Shown piece after piece: positions 1-8,911 of a stretch of 64,000 nucleotides of DNA; the first letter of the stretch is position 1, and each line of letters begins with the position of its first letter. Below the pieces are notes generated by a model. That model saw nothing but the letters and a program-made list of their open reading frames with translations, was not told the origin of the DNA and did no database searches. The DNA comes from Alloyangia mangrovi (lineage in GTDB: Bacteria > Pseudomonadota > Alphaproteobacteria > Rhodobacterales > Rhodobacteraceae). A program made the translations under genes and the position numbers. Location of the stretch: the NCBI RefSeq assembly GCF_002300555.2, contig NZ_NTHN02000010.1, positions 62,001 to 126,000 of the forward strand. Reading direction: 5' to 3'.

Positions 1-27
1 TTTGGTCAAGGTCATGGTATCAAACAT
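1..27 (-). CDS. Cytochrome c family protein, N-terminal fragment
   Basis: Only the first nine codons lie in the window; on the minus strand they read MFDTMTLTK and run off the left edge. This N-terminus matches, from memory, a membrane-anchored c-type cytochrome encoded divergently from pheA in many Rhodobacteraceae. The haem-binding part is not visible, so the call rests on the short N-terminus plus the neighbour. The 144 bases between the two start codons should hold both promoters. Confidence 0.5.
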
Positions 28-171
28 GTGTCGCGTGTCCTCCCCAGGTCGGGCGTCGAAAGATAACCGTCGATCAGTGGTCTACGGCTTCCCTTGGCGT
101 CTGGCAAGGTATACTAGCCGCGACCAAATGCCCACAAGCTGCAAGTGTTTCCAAAACGACGCGAGACTGAC

Positions 172-1005
172 ATGACCAACCGCATTGCCTTCCAGGGAGA
201 GCTTGGCGCCTATTCGCACCAGGCCTGCCGCGACGCCCGTCCGGACATGGAGGCACTGCCGTGCCGCACCTTTGAAGACGCGATCGAAGCGGTGCGCAGC
301 GGCGAGGCGGATCTGGCCATGCTGCCGGTCGAGAACTCGACCTATGGGCGCGTCGCCGACATCCACTCGCTGCTGCCGCACTCGGGTCTGAACATCGTCG
401 GCGAGGCCTTCGTCCGGGTGCACATCAACCTGCTGGCGCTGCCGGGCGTGCCGCTCGAGAAGATCGAGAAGGCGATGACCCACACCGTGCTGCTGGGCCA
501 GTGCCGCAAGTTCCTCTCCGAGCATGGCATCGCCCGGCTGACCGGCGCGGATACCGCCGGCTCGGCGCGGCAGGTGGCCGAGATGGGCAAGCCCGAGATC
601 GCCGCACTGGCCTCGGAGCTGGCAGGCGAGATCTACGGCCTCGACGTGCTGGCGCGGCACATCGAGGACCAGGGCAACAACACCACCCGCTTCCTCGTCA
701 TGTCGCCGCAGGCGAATCACGAGCGCCGCGGCGATCACGGCATGATGACCACCTTCGTATTCCAGGTGCGCAACATCCCCGCCGCGCTCTACAAGGCGAT
801 GGGCGGCTTCGCCACCAACGGCATCAACATGACCAAGCTGGAAAGCTACATGGTCGGCGGCTCCTTCACCGCGACGCAGTTCTACGCCGACATCGAGGGC
901 CATCCCGAGGATCCGGCGGTCAAGCGGGCGCTGGAGGAACTCGACTACTTCACCGAATACCTTGAAATCCTCGGGGTCTACCCGCGCGATCCGCGCCGCG
1001 ACTGA
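172..1005 (+). CDS. pheA: Prephenate dehydratase
   Basis: Converts prephenate to phenylpyruvate in phenylalanine biosynthesis. The 277-residue protein has the two-lobed catalytic domain (about residues 5-180), with the family's NTTRF motif near its end, followed by a C-terminal ACT domain (about 190-270) that normally binds phenylalanine for feedback inhibition. There is no chorismate mutase domain, so this is the monofunctional form. The ATG at 172 (MTNRIAFQGE) is preferred over an in-frame GTG at 145 because homologues begin there. It diverges from a cytochrome c gene and is followed 21 bases later by a small membrane-protein gene. Confidence 0.95.
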   Translation: MTNRIAFQGELGAYSHQACRDARPDMEALPCRTFEDAIEAVRSGEADLAMLPVENSTYGRVADIHSLLPHSGLNIVGEAFVRVHINLLALPGVPLEKIEKAMTHTVLLGQCRKFLSEHGIARLTGADTAGSARQVAEMGKPEIAALASELAGEIYGLDVLARHIEDQGNNTTRFLVMSPQANHERRGDHGMMTTFVFQVRNIPAALYKAMGGFATNGINMTKLESYMVGGSFTATQFYADIEGHPEDPAVKRALEELDYFTEYLEILGVYPRDPRRD

Positions 1006-1026
1006 TCCGGGGCAGGGGGAGGACCC

Positions 1027-1533
1027 ATGCAAGACAAGATGGACGACAAGATCCTGGCGCGCGCCTCGGCCACCGGGCCGCGGCGGGTGATCGGCGTCGG
1101 CACGATGGGCGGGCTCGGCCTGCTGCTGCTCTGGCTGGCGGTGACGCAGCCGCCGGCAAACCCGCTCTGGCTGGTGTTCCTGATCGTGCTCGGCGTGGCG
1201 GCGCTCTGGGTGGCGCAGCTCATGTGGCGCGTGACCTCGCGCGAGCTGCTGCTCACCGACGAGGCACTGAGCGACAGCTCGGGCGCGGTGATCGCCCGCA
1301 TCGCCGACGTGGTGAAGGTGGATCGCGGCGCCTTTGCGCTCAAGCCCTCGAACGGTTTTGCGCTGACCCTGAAGGCGCCGGGCAAGCGCGCCTGGTACCC
1401 GGGGCTCTGGTGGCGCACCGGGCGGCGGGTTGCCGTGGGCGGGGTGACTGCCGCGCGCGACACCAAGCCGATGGCCGACATCATCTCGGTGCTGATCATG
1501 CGCCGCGAGGGCGAGCTGCCGCCAGAGATGTGA
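1027..1533 (+). CDS. Two-helix membrane protein of unknown function
   Basis: A 168-residue protein with no family I can name. Two hydrophobic segments (about residues 22-40 and 45-65) suggest an inner-membrane hairpin. The remainder is a soluble, beta-rich, basic domain resembling small PH-like domains of bacterial membrane proteins, but that resemblance is inference only. A strong GGGGGAGG ribosome site precedes the ATG. It probably shares a transcript with pheA, 21 bases upstream, and is closed by the hairpin terminator at 1557-1585. Confidence 0.7.
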   Translation: MQDKMDDKILARASATGPRRVIGVGTMGGLGLLLLWLAVTQPPANPLWLVFLIVLGVAALWVAQLMWRVTSRELLLTDEALSDSSGAVIARIADVVKVDRGAFALKPSNGFALTLKAPGKRAWYPGLWWRTGRRVAVGGVTAARDTKPMADIISVLIMRREGELPPEM

Positions 1534-1556
1534 TCCCGGCGCGACCGCAAAAGCAG

Positions 1557-1585
1557 AAAGGCCGCAGCTGGTGCTGCGGCCTTTT
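1557..1585. terminator. Bidirectional rho-independent terminator
   Basis: AAAGGCCGCAGC pairs with GCTGCGGCCTTT around a TGGT loop and ends in TTTT on the plus strand, with a matching AAAAG on the other side. It lies between the convergent membrane-protein gene (plus) and the TadE-like gene (minus) and can serve both. Confidence 0.85.
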
Positions 1586-1612
1586 GCGTAGAGCGGTGGG
1601 CGCGGGCCGGGA

Positions 1613-2359
1613 TCAGCTGTCCCAGCTCGGCTCGTTGTTGTAGCTGCCGTCGGTGTTGTCGCAGTCGGTGGCGTTCTCGGCGTTGTTGTTGCACAGCGAG
1701 TTGCCCGCGGCATCCTGGTCGCCGTTGCCCCAGCCGTTGTTGCCGCTCTTGTTGTTGTACAGGAGCTGCGGCGCATAGCGCGGCTGGGTGAAGCTGTAGG
1801 CCTCGATCGGGAAGGCGGCGAGACCGACGTGGAACAGCGGGTAGTAGTCGTCCCAGGTCTCGACCAGGATCACCTGTGCGGCGTCGGCGAGGACCGGCAG
1901 GCGGTTGGTCATGCCGGTGAGGTCGCTGTCGGTCAGCGGGTCGGGATCGCCGCGCACGACGGACCATTCCACCGAGTATTTGTCCTTCTTCTCGGAGTAG
2001 CTGACCACGGTGATCCGCAGGTCGGTCTGATAGAGGTCGCCCTCGGCGAAGCCGGCGTTCTGACTTTCCTCGTCGTAGACCGCATCGCCGGTTCGGGTGA
2101 ACAGCTTCAGCAGCCTGTAGGCGTTGTCGATGTAGGTGTCGTCGATCTCGTCGGTTTCACGCGAAAGCGCATCGCCAATCACGTAGTTGGCCTTTTGGTT
2201 CACCGAGGCTTCGCGGAAGACGTCGAAATAAACCCAGCAGGCCGCGAAGATCACCACCAGCACCGGCAAGGTGATCATCGCCTCTATCGTCACGTTGCCG
2301 CGGGTGTCGCGGGCAAATCGGGCCAGATGAGAGGCAAGGGGATTCTTTTTGGTCATCAT
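1613..2359 (-). CDS. TadE/TadG-like pilus assembly protein with Asn-rich tail
   Basis: A minor-pseudopilin type protein of the Tad (tight adherence) family, about 248 residues. The N-terminus has the TadE pattern: a basic stretch, then RGNVTIEAMITLPVLVVIFA, i.e. a prepilin-like cleavage region with a conserved Glu and one transmembrane helix. The last 45-50 residues are low-complexity, rich in Asn, Gly and Asp with two Cys. The start is at tandem ATGs just after a GGAGTGAGG ribosome site. It is third in a minus-strand operon with 2371-2907 and 2904-4340. No Tad ATPase or secretin gene is in the window. Confidence 0.8.
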   Translation of the reverse strand: MMTKKNPLASHLARFARDTRGNVTIEAMITLPVLVVIFAACWVYFDVFREASVNQKANYVIGDALSRETDEIDDTYIDNAYRLLKLFTRTGDAVYDEESQNAGFAEGDLYQTDLRITVVSYSEKKDKYSVEWSVVRGDPDPLTDSDLTGMTNRLPVLADAAQVILVETWDDYYPLFHVGLAAFPIEAYSFTQPRYAPQLLYNNKSGNNGWGNGDQDAAGNSLCNNNAENATDCDNTDGSYNNEPSWDS

Positions 2360-2370
2360 GTCCTCACTCC

Positions 2371-2907
2371 TCACAGCGGTTCATGTACGAAGGCCGAGGT
2401 GGCCACCAACGCGGTGTAGCCCTCGTCGTCCGTGTACATCGACGAGGCCAGCGCCCCGGCGGGCGAGATCGGGCGGTACTTGAAGCAGGCGCGCAGCAGC
2501 ATGGTCTCATGCTCGCCACCGTTGACGAAATTGCGCATCGGCGTGACCGTGAGGTTGGTGTCGACGCAATCCGCTGCGGTCGACGGCGCAACCCAGTCGC
2601 GCATGTCGAGGCCGACCATCTCGAGCTGCAGCGTCTCGACGCAGCTGCCGAGGATCGGTGCCCGCTCGCAGATCATCTCCTTGAGCGAGCCCGCAGTATA
2701 AAGCGTCCCCGTGCCGAGCTTGACCTCGCGCACCGTCTCGTCGAGCGCGCGGTCCAGCGCGGTCTGGCGCATGGTTGCAAAGCCGGATTCGACACTGGCG
2801 ATGAGCAGGCCCACGAAGACCGGCGTCCAGAGCGCGAAGGGGATGATGGCCGAGCCGTTTTCGTCACGGCCGAAACGCCGCAGGGCGGATTTCACAGAGC
2901 CGATCAT
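2371..2907 (-). CDS. TadE-like pilus assembly protein
   Basis: A 178-residue TadE-family protein. Residues 9-35 show the hallmark: a charged RFGRDENGSA segment followed by a hydrophobic helix ending in ESG. The rest is periplasmic with four or more Cys that could form disulfides. Its ATG overlaps the stop of the upstream VWA-type gene (ATGA), and its stop lies about a dozen bases before the next TadE-like start, so the three genes are co-transcribed. Such proteins are thought to be minor pilins or pilus-assembly factors exported through the Tad machine. Confidence 0.85.
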   Translation of the reverse strand: MIGSVKSALRRFGRDENGSAIIPFALWTPVFVGLLIASVESGFATMRQTALDRALDETVREVKLGTGTLYTAGSLKEMICERAPILGSCVETLQLEMVGLDMRDWVAPSTAADCVDTNLTVTPMRNFVNGGEHETMLLRACFKYRPISPAGALASSMYTDDEGYTALVATSAFVHEPL

Positions 2908-4340
2908 TGGGTCAGCCTCAGCTGGTTGAGGGTTTGCGCGATGGTGGAGAAGGCTTCGCTGATCTCGGTGCCCTCGACGCGGAAGAAGTGCGAGGGCGAG
3001 GAAGCACAGTTCTGCATCACCTCGGCACCGTGATCCTCGACCTCGAAGCCGATGGCCCAGATGATGATCCCCTTGGCCTTGGCCGCGGAGCAGACGTTGT
3101 TCAGCAGCGAGTCACCGATGCTGGCGTTGTACTTCTGGTAGTAGAACGAGCTCTGCCTCGAGCGATCGACGTATTTCGCGAGGTAGTAGTTCAGGTTGTA
3201 GGTGTTCCACTGCGCGATTTCCGAAGGCGTGTCGTAGTGGCTGCTGCTGATCCGGAACGAGTTCTGGTTCTCGCCGTCGGTCATCAGCACCACGGTCTTC
3301 AACACGTCTGTGTCGTCGTAAGCGACCGGCCGGCCCTCGAAGACCGAGTCGACCTCGCCGTCGGAAATCAGCCCGCTGGTGATGTGCTGGGTCGAGGGGT
3401 CGAGCAGCGCGGCGCCCCATTTCATCCCTAGGAAGATCGAGGTGCCGGCGCGCGGCGTCAGCTTCTTGATCTGCGACTTGAGCGCGGTGGCGTCCTGGCT
3501 GAACGCGGTGATCCGCTCGTAATCGTAACGCGGGCAGACGGTGTCGGTCAGCGTGTTCTTGCCCGAGGAATAGTTCCACTGGAAGTGCTGCATCTGATCG
3601 TAGCTGATCGACGTGTCGAGCGCTGCCGAGGCAAAGGTCGAATTCGGGAACTCGAGGCAATGCGAGTAGCCGTGTTTCCAGTTCACCGGCAGGTAGCTCA
3701 GGATCGCCGGGCCGGCGTTGACCTGCTCGGAGTAGGGCACCAGCGAGATCGAGACCAGATCGTCACTCCCGCTGGTCAGCAGCGTGTCGATGAACTCGCC
3801 CGCGGCGGTCTTGAGGTTGTCCATCTTGCTGTTGTTGGCCATCGAGCCGGAGATATCGACGACAAGCGAGACTTCGACCTTGTTGAACCGTTCCGTGGCC
3901 TGGGCGTGCCCCGAGGCCGTGGTCGTGTCGATACCCAGCAGGCCGAGGAAGTTCGACGGCGCCTCGACGAAGCCGTCGGCAGTCACGATCCGGTAGTTGA
4001 GGCCCTCGTCCACATCGGACGAGACCAGCGCATCGCCGAGTCCCATCTTCGCCATGTAATCGGCGACGACGTCCTCGGGGTCGAGAATTTGATCAAGGTC
4101 CGCCGCGGCAAGCACCGCGCGGTCCAAAGTGTTCTGTACCTTTGTGCGATTCAGCTCGGTGAACACCATGTCCACACCAATTCCGCCAAACGCCATCATC
4201 ACCAACGAGGACACAAGCGCGAAGTAGGACATGCTGCCCCCTTCGTCACGGAGAAAGGCATCGCTGCCGCGCATCAGCGCCGTCAGCGAGACCCTGCCCC
4301 GGGCGCGAAATGCGCGCCAGCAAGCAGTCTGCTTTTCCAT
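2904..4340 (-). CDS. TadG-like protein with von Willebrand A domain
   Basis: A 478-residue protein combining a TadG-type N-terminus (transmembrane helix about residues 38-60) with a VWA domain. The metal-ion adhesion site signature DISGS is visible at about residues 162-166, and LMTDGEN follows further on as the third MIDAS strand. It is likely anchored in the inner membrane with the VWA domain in the periplasm. The ATG at 4340 (MEKQTACW) is preferred over the longer in-frame extension, which has shadow-like composition. First gene of the three-gene pilus operon; its promoter must lie in 4341-4694. Confidence 0.85.
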   Translation of the reverse strand: MEKQTACWRAFRARGRVSLTALMRGSDAFLRDEGGSMSYFALVSSLVMMAFGGIGVDMVFTELNRTKVQNTLDRAVLAAADLDQILDPEDVVADYMAKMGLGDALVSSDVDEGLNYRIVTADGFVEAPSNFLGLLGIDTTTASGHAQATERFNKVEVSLVVDISGSMANNSKMDNLKTAAGEFIDTLLTSGSDDLVSISLVPYSEQVNAGPAILSYLPVNWKHGYSHCLEFPNSTFASAALDTSISYDQMQHFQWNYSSGKNTLTDTVCPRYDYERITAFSQDATALKSQIKKLTPRAGTSIFLGMKWGAALLDPSTQHITSGLISDGEVDSVFEGRPVAYDDTDVLKTVVLMTDGENQNSFRISSSHYDTPSEIAQWNTYNLNYYLAKYVDRSRQSSFYYQKYNASIGDSLLNNVCSAAKAKGIIIWAIGFEVEDHGAEVMQNCASSPSHFFRVEGTEISEAFSTIAQTLNQLRLTQ

Positions 4341-4694
4341 GATATAAGATACCCTTTTCCCGACCACTGCTAACGCAAGGCCTTCAAGACTCACCACACT
4401 ACGAGGGAAACTATCGGCATCTTTAGTGGCTAAAATGCGGCTTATATCGCGGCGAAATTGGGATTTACGGCCCCGGGCCGGGGACAATACCAAGGACTCC
4501 CAAGAGGCCGGTTCCGGAGTCGGAACAATGCGTTGCCCGGCGGTTAGCAAACGGTTTCGCCGAGACGGGTTTTCGGTCAGAAAGGAGGGGCCGCCGTCTC
4601 TTGCTCCTCCGGACTGTCCGGCGCCGCGGCAGAAGACGGCTATCCGTGCCTCGGCGCGGACCGGCAAGCGTGCGTTCGGTCAGGAGGAGAACCA
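4341..4694. other. 354-base divergent intergenic region
   Basis: Separates the minus-strand Tad operon from the plus-strand dehydrogenase gene and should carry both promoters. The part nearest the Tad genes (about 4341-4460) is relatively AT-rich, with TATAAGATAC just upstream of the TadG start and CTTATATCG around 4440. Short overlapping ORFs here have no protein-like character. No repeat, RNA gene or clear operator was seen. Confidence 0.5.
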
Positions 4695-6131
4695 ATGAAC
4701 GTCTTACCATCCAACGAGCCGACATTCCGCCAGAGCGTCGACCTGATGTTCAACCGCGCCGTGGCGCTGATGGATCTGCCGCCGGGGCTGGAGGAGAAGA
4801 TCCGCGTCTGCAACGCCACCTACACCGTACGCTTCGGGGTGCGGCTGCGCGGCAAGATCGAGACCTTCACCGGCTACCGCTCGGTGCATTCCGAGCACAT
4901 GGAGCCGGTCAAGGGCGGCATCCGCTACGCCGCCGCGGTGAACCAGGACGAGGTCGAGGCGCTGGCCGCGCTGATGACCTACAAATGCGCGCTGGTCGAG
5001 GCGCCCTTCGGCGGTTCAAAGGGCGGGCTGCGGATCGATCCCACGCAATACGAGGAGCATGAGCTCGAACTGATCACCCGGCGCTTCGCCTACGAGCTGT
5101 GCAAGCGCGACCTGATCAATCCCAGCCAGAACGTGCCCGCGCCCGACATGGGCACCGGCGAGCGCGAGATGGCCTGGATCGCCGATCAATACGCGCGGAT
5201 GAACACCACCGACATCAACGCGCGCGCCTGCGTCACTGGCAAGCCGCTCAACGCCGGAGGCATCGCCGGGCGGGTCGAGGCGACAGGGCGCGGCGTGCAA
5301 TACGCCCTGCGCGAGTTCTTCCGTCACCCCGAGGATGTGGCGCAGGCCGGGCTCTCGGGCGGGCTCGCGGGCAAGCGGGTGATCGTGCAGGGTCTCGGCA
5401 ACGTCGGCTACCATGCCGCGCGCTTCCTGTCCGAGGAGGACGGGGCGATCATCACCGGCATCATCGAGCGCGACGGCGCGCTTCACGATCCCGAGGGGCT
5501 GAACGTCGAGGCGGTGAAGGATTGGATGACCCGCCACGGCGGGCTGGTGGACTATCCCGACGCCACCCACACCCGCGACGGCGGGGCGGTGCTGACCGAG
5601 GAATGCGACATCCTCATCCCCGCCGCGCTCGAGGGGGTGATCAACCTTACCAACGCCCACAAGGTGCAGGCCAGGTTGATCATCGAGGCCGCCAACGGGC
5701 CGATCACCGCGGGCGCGGACGACATCCTGCGCAGCCGCGGCACGGTGGTCATTCCCGACCTCTTCGCCAACGCCGGTGGGGTCACCGTCTCTTACTTCGA
5801 GTGGGTGAAGAACCTCAGCCACATACGCTTCGGACGGATGCAGCGCCGACAGGAAGAGGCGCGGCACCAACTGGTGGTGGACGAGCTCGAGCGACTCGAC
5901 ATCGCCATGGGGGATGCGTGGACGCTCGATCCGGCGTTCAAGGCGCGTTACCTGCGCGGCGCGGACGAGCTGGAACTGGTGCGCTCGGGGCTCGATGACA
6001 CGATGCGCACCGCCTACCAGTCGATGCGCGAGATCTGGCACGGGCGCGATGACGTCACCGATCTGCGCACCGCCGGGTTCATCGTCGCCATCGACCGGGT
6101 GGCGAAAAGCTACAAGGCCAAGGGTCTCTGA
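4695..6131 (+). CDS. Glu/Leu/Phe/Val family dehydrogenase (glutamate dehydrogenase)
   Basis: Probably an NAD(P)-dependent glutamate dehydrogenase interconverting glutamate and 2-oxoglutarate plus ammonia. The 478-residue protein shows the ELFV hallmarks: EPVKGGIRY (about 70-78), the lysine-containing APFGGSKGG (about 103-111), PAPDMGTGEREM (about 148-159), and a Rossmann fold with VIVQGLGNVGYHAA near residues 229-242. A GGAGGAG ribosome site sits just before the ATG. Substrate choice between glutamate and branched or aromatic amino acids cannot be fixed from sequence alone, though length and active-site context favour glutamate. Confidence 0.88.
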   Translation: MNVLPSNEPTFRQSVDLMFNRAVALMDLPPGLEEKIRVCNATYTVRFGVRLRGKIETFTGYRSVHSEHMEPVKGGIRYAAAVNQDEVEALAALMTYKCALVEAPFGGSKGGLRIDPTQYEEHELELITRRFAYELCKRDLINPSQNVPAPDMGTGEREMAWIADQYARMNTTDINARACVTGKPLNAGGIAGRVEATGRGVQYALREFFRHPEDVAQAGLSGGLAGKRVIVQGLGNVGYHAARFLSEEDGAIITGIIERDGALHDPEGLNVEAVKDWMTRHGGLVDYPDATHTRDGGAVLTEECDILIPAALEGVINLTNAHKVQARLIIEAANGPITAGADDILRSRGTVVIPDLFANAGGVTVSYFEWVKNLSHIRFGRMQRRQEEARHQLVVDELERLDIAMGDAWTLDPAFKARYLRGADELELVRSGLDDTMRTAYQSMREIWHGRDDVTDLRTAGFIVAIDRVAKSYKAKGL

Positions 6132-6185
6132 CCGCTGGGGCAGGGGTGTGGGGCGGCCGTGCCCCTTGCCGCACCGGGGCCGCGC

Positions 6186-7274
6186 CTAGCGCAGCCAGCG
6201 GTGCATCACGTCATTGCCGAGCGCGCGCGTCTCCACCAACCGGAAACGAGGCGCCTCGGCCAGCGCGTCGACGCCCATGGCGCCGACACCGGGCCGGCCC
6301 TCGGCGCCAAGCGCGAGGCCGGCGGTGAAGCCGACAAGCTCGTCGACGAGATCGGCGGCGAGCAAGGAGGCGGCGAGCTGACCGCCGCCCTCGCAGAACA
6401 CCCGCGTCAGTCCCTGCGCGCCGAGCGCCGAGAGCAGCGCTCCCGGATCGAGGCGCCCCGCGGTGACGCGGCTCTGGATCAGGGTCGCGCCGCAGCTCTT
6501 CCAGGCGCGTCGGGTCTCGGCGGCGGCATCGGAGCCATGCACAATCCACACCGGCACATCGCGCGCGGTCGAGGCCAGCCGGCTCATCAGCGGCACGTCG
6601 ATCAGCCGCGAGGCGATCACCCGTATCGGCTGGTGCACCTCGCCCCAGCCCCGCACGGTGAGCTCCGGGTCATCGGCCCGCGCGGTCCCCGCGCCGACCA
6701 TCACCGCGTCATGCGAGGCGCGCAGCCCATGCACGGCACGGCGCGCCTCGGGGCCGGTGATCCACCTGCTTTCGCCGGTGGCGGTGGCGATGCGCCCGTC
6801 GAAGCTGCTCGCCAGCTTCAGCGTCACCCAGGGGCGACCCTCCTCGGTCTTCAGGAAAAAGCCCGCATGATCGTGCATCGCCTCCTCGGCGAGCACGCCG
6901 GTGGTGACCTCGATGCCTGCCTTGCGCAGCATCTCGAAGCCCTGGCCCGAGACGCGCGGGTCGCTGTCGGCGATCGGCGCCACGACCCGCGCCACACCCG
7001 CCTTGATCAGCGCCGAGGCGCAGGGCGGGGTCTTGCCGGTGTGGGCGCAGGGCTCGAGCGTGACATAGGCGGTGGCGCCGCGGGCCTGCGGGCCGGCATC
7101 TGCCAGCGCCACGACCTCGGCATGGGGGCGGCCGCCGGGTTGGGTCCAGCCGCGGCCGACGATCCGGCCTTCCTTGACCAGCACGCAGCCCACGGCGGGG
7201 TTGGGCCAGCACTTGCCCATGCCCCGGCGCCCGAGGCGCAGGGCGTGGGCCATGTGGCGGGCATCCTCGGTCAC
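6186..7274 (-). CDS. ribD: Bifunctional riboflavin biosynthesis deaminase/reductase
   Basis: Catalyses the second and third steps of riboflavin synthesis from GTP. The N-terminal cytidine-deaminase-like domain (about 1-145) has the zinc ligands HAE (51-53) and PC...C (Cys76, Cys85). The C-terminal domain (about 150-362) is the NADPH-dependent reductase, with DGRIA and CEGGGQLAASL motifs. Length (362 residues) is normal. It lies directly downstream of nrdR on the same strand (31-base gap), a pairing common in alphaproteobacteria. Confidence 0.96.
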   Translation of the reverse strand: MTEDARHMAHALRLGRRGMGKCWPNPAVGCVLVKEGRIVGRGWTQPGGRPHAEVVALADAGPQARGATAYVTLEPCAHTGKTPPCASALIKAGVARVVAPIADSDPRVSGQGFEMLRKAGIEVTTGVLAEEAMHDHAGFFLKTEEGRPWVTLKLASSFDGRIATATGESRWITGPEARRAVHGLRASHDAVMVGAGTARADDPELTVRGWGEVHQPIRVIASRLIDVPLMSRLASTARDVPVWIVHGSDAAAETRRAWKSCGATLIQSRVTAGRLDPGALLSALGAQGLTRVFCEGGGQLAASLLAADLVDELVGFTAGLALGAEGRPGVGAMGVDALAEAPRFRLVETRALGNDVMHRWLR

Positions 7275-7305
7275 GCGGACATGCTCCCTTCTTGCCGGTT
7301 CGGGC

Positions 7306-7773
7306 TCACTTCTCGGCGTGGGTCCCCGGGCGCAGCTCGCTCACGAACTTGTCGAAATCGTCGGCTGCCTGGAAGTTCTTGTAGACGCTGGCAAAGCGCA
7401 CGTAGGCCACCGTGTCGATACGGGCGAGCGTCTCCATGACGATCTCACCGATCTGTTTCGACTGGATGTCGGTCTCGCCAAGGCTCTCTAGCCGCCGCAC
7501 GATGCCCGAGATCATCTGGTCCACGCGCTCCGGCTCGATCGGGCGTTTCTGCAGCGCGATGCGGATCGAACGCTCGAGCTTGTCGCGGTCGAAATCCTCG
7601 CGCCGTCCGCTGGTCTTGATCACCACGAGGTCGCGCAGTTGCACCCGCTCGTAGGTGGTGAACCGGCCGCCACAGGCGGGGCAAAAACGCCGACGACGGA
7701 TCGAGACATGGTCCTCTGCCGGGCGTGAATCCTTGACCTGGGTGTCGATATTTCCACAAAACGGGCAGCGCAT
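7306..7773 (-). CDS. nrdR: Transcriptional repressor NrdR
   Basis: Represses ribonucleotide reductase genes in response to bound ATP/dATP. The 155-residue protein opens with a zinc ribbon (CPFC at 3-6, CPAC at 31-34) and continues with an ATP-cone domain (about 49-139, with [16 protein letters not shown]). The ATG at 7773 (MRCPFCG) is chosen over an upstream TTG because the family begins there and a GGAAGG site precedes it. Upstream of ribD in a probable operon. Confidence 0.96.
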   Translation of the reverse strand: MRCPFCGNIDTQVKDSRPAEDHVSIRRRRFCPACGGRFTTYERVQLRDLVVIKTSGRREDFDRDKLERSIRIALQKRPIEPERVDQMISGIVRRLESLGETDIQSKQIGEIVMETLARIDTVAYVRFASVYKNFQAADDFDKFVSELRPGTHAEK

Positions 7774-7949
7774 GCCTTCCCCCAATCACTTCGTTCCAAC
7801 GTGGGCATGAGGTTATCCCCCATTTATCCACAGCCACTATAGGGGAGCGCCCAGAAATTGGGTAGAGGTCAAATCGCCCCGCAAGATGAAGGGCGTAGAA
7901 ATTCCCGCGGACGGACAGAAAACGCTGTGAAAACGGCCTTGCCCGCGGT

Positions 7950-8369
7950 TCAGGCGCCGAGATGGGCCAAAATCTCGCGCCGGTGCGGCGCGCTGCGGTG
8001 CTCGAAAAGATAGATGCCCTGCCAGGTGCCGAGCCCAAGCTTTCCACCGGTGACCGGAACGGAGAGCGAGACCGGCAGCAGTGCCGCCTTGATATGCGCG
8101 GGCATGTCGTCCGGCCCCTCGTAGGTATGGGTGAGATAGCGCATCGAGGGATCGCTGCTCGGCGGCACCAGCCGGTGGAAGAACTCGGTCAGGTCGCTGC
8201 GCACCTCGGGATCGGCGTTCTCCTGAATGAGCAGCGAGGCCGAGGTGTGGCGGATGAAGAGCGTCAGCAAACCGTCCCCGGCACCCGACCCGCCGACCCA
8301 CCGCGCCACGTCACGGGTGACCTCGTAGAGGCCAGGGCCCCGCGTCTCGATGGTGAAGAGGGTCTGCAT
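7950..8369 (-). CDS. YjbQ/UPF0047 family protein
   Basis: A 139-residue protein of the YjbQ (UPF0047) family. Members have weak thiamine-phosphate synthase activity, but their real role is unsettled. The family core HTSASLLIQENADPEV (about 42-57) and the GTWQGIYLFEHR segment near the end are both present, with the histidines that line the metal site. Complete and of normal length. It stands alone between nrdR and a small exported-protein gene. Confidence 0.88.
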   Translation of the reverse strand: MQTLFTIETRGPGLYEVTRDVARWVGGSGAGDGLLTLFIRHTSASLLIQENADPEVRSDLTEFFHRLVPPSSDPSMRYLTHTYEGPDDMPAHIKAALLPVSLSVPVTGGKLGLGTWQGIYLFEHRSAPHRREILAHLGA

Positions 8370-8446
8370 CCGTGCGTCCGCCTTGCTCGCTGATCAAGAG
8401 CCTCAGGCGTAGCAAGCGGGGCGCGGGAGTGCCAGTGCCGAGCGCC

Positions 8447-8699
8447 TCAGACCGTGGAGACCACGCAGCGCACCTGCGGCAGATCCTCGGACGATTGGAA
8501 GAAGAGGGGGGGTGCCGTCGTCGGTTACGGCGGGCATGGAGGCGACCTGTTGCAGCGTCTCGCGGCACTCTGCCAGTTCGTGCGGCGCGACCTCGATCTC
8601 GATGACCGTGGCGGCGCCCGGGCTCAGCGCCTCGGTCGCGGCATAGGCGGCGACGGCGGTGCAGGTGGCGGCGGCAGTGAGCAGTGCGAGGCGTTTCAT
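8447..8699 (-). CDS. Small exported protein, frameshifted in a G7 run
   Basis: The N-terminus (MKRLALLTAAATCTAVAAYA) is a signal peptide. The reading frame as given drifts into arginine/leucine-rich shadow sequence after DDGTP. Reading the G7 run at 8506-8512 as G6 restores DDGTPLFFQSSEDLPQVRCV and a stop at 8447, giving an 83-residue protein with Cys45 and Cys78 that could form a disulfide. Function is unknown. The extra base is most likely a sequencing error, as at other G runs in this window. Confidence 0.6.
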
Positions 8700-8911
8700 C
8701 AAGGGTCTCCCTTACTGGTCAGCAAGTACTGGTCGGCAAGAAAACGCCGGTGCGTCGAAAATCGTTCCATATCCGCCGGGTGAGGGCTGATCGGCCCGCG
8801 CCGAGGCGCTGTTTCATGGGCGCCGGGGCGCTGCGCCCTATGTTCGAGCGCAGCCGCGCCGGGCCGCCGGCGCTCCGAGTTTCACGGCAATACCCTTCGA
8901 GAGGATTAATC

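Noticed and set aside
4426-4698. 90-codon plus-strand ORF in the gap between TadG and the dehydrogenase
   Set aside because: It overlaps the dehydrogenase start and ribosome site and has no protein-like pattern.
5016-6041. 341-codon minus-strand ORF opposite the glutamate-type dehydrogenase
   Set aside because: No domain-like pattern and the plus strand encodes a clear ELFV dehydrogenase.
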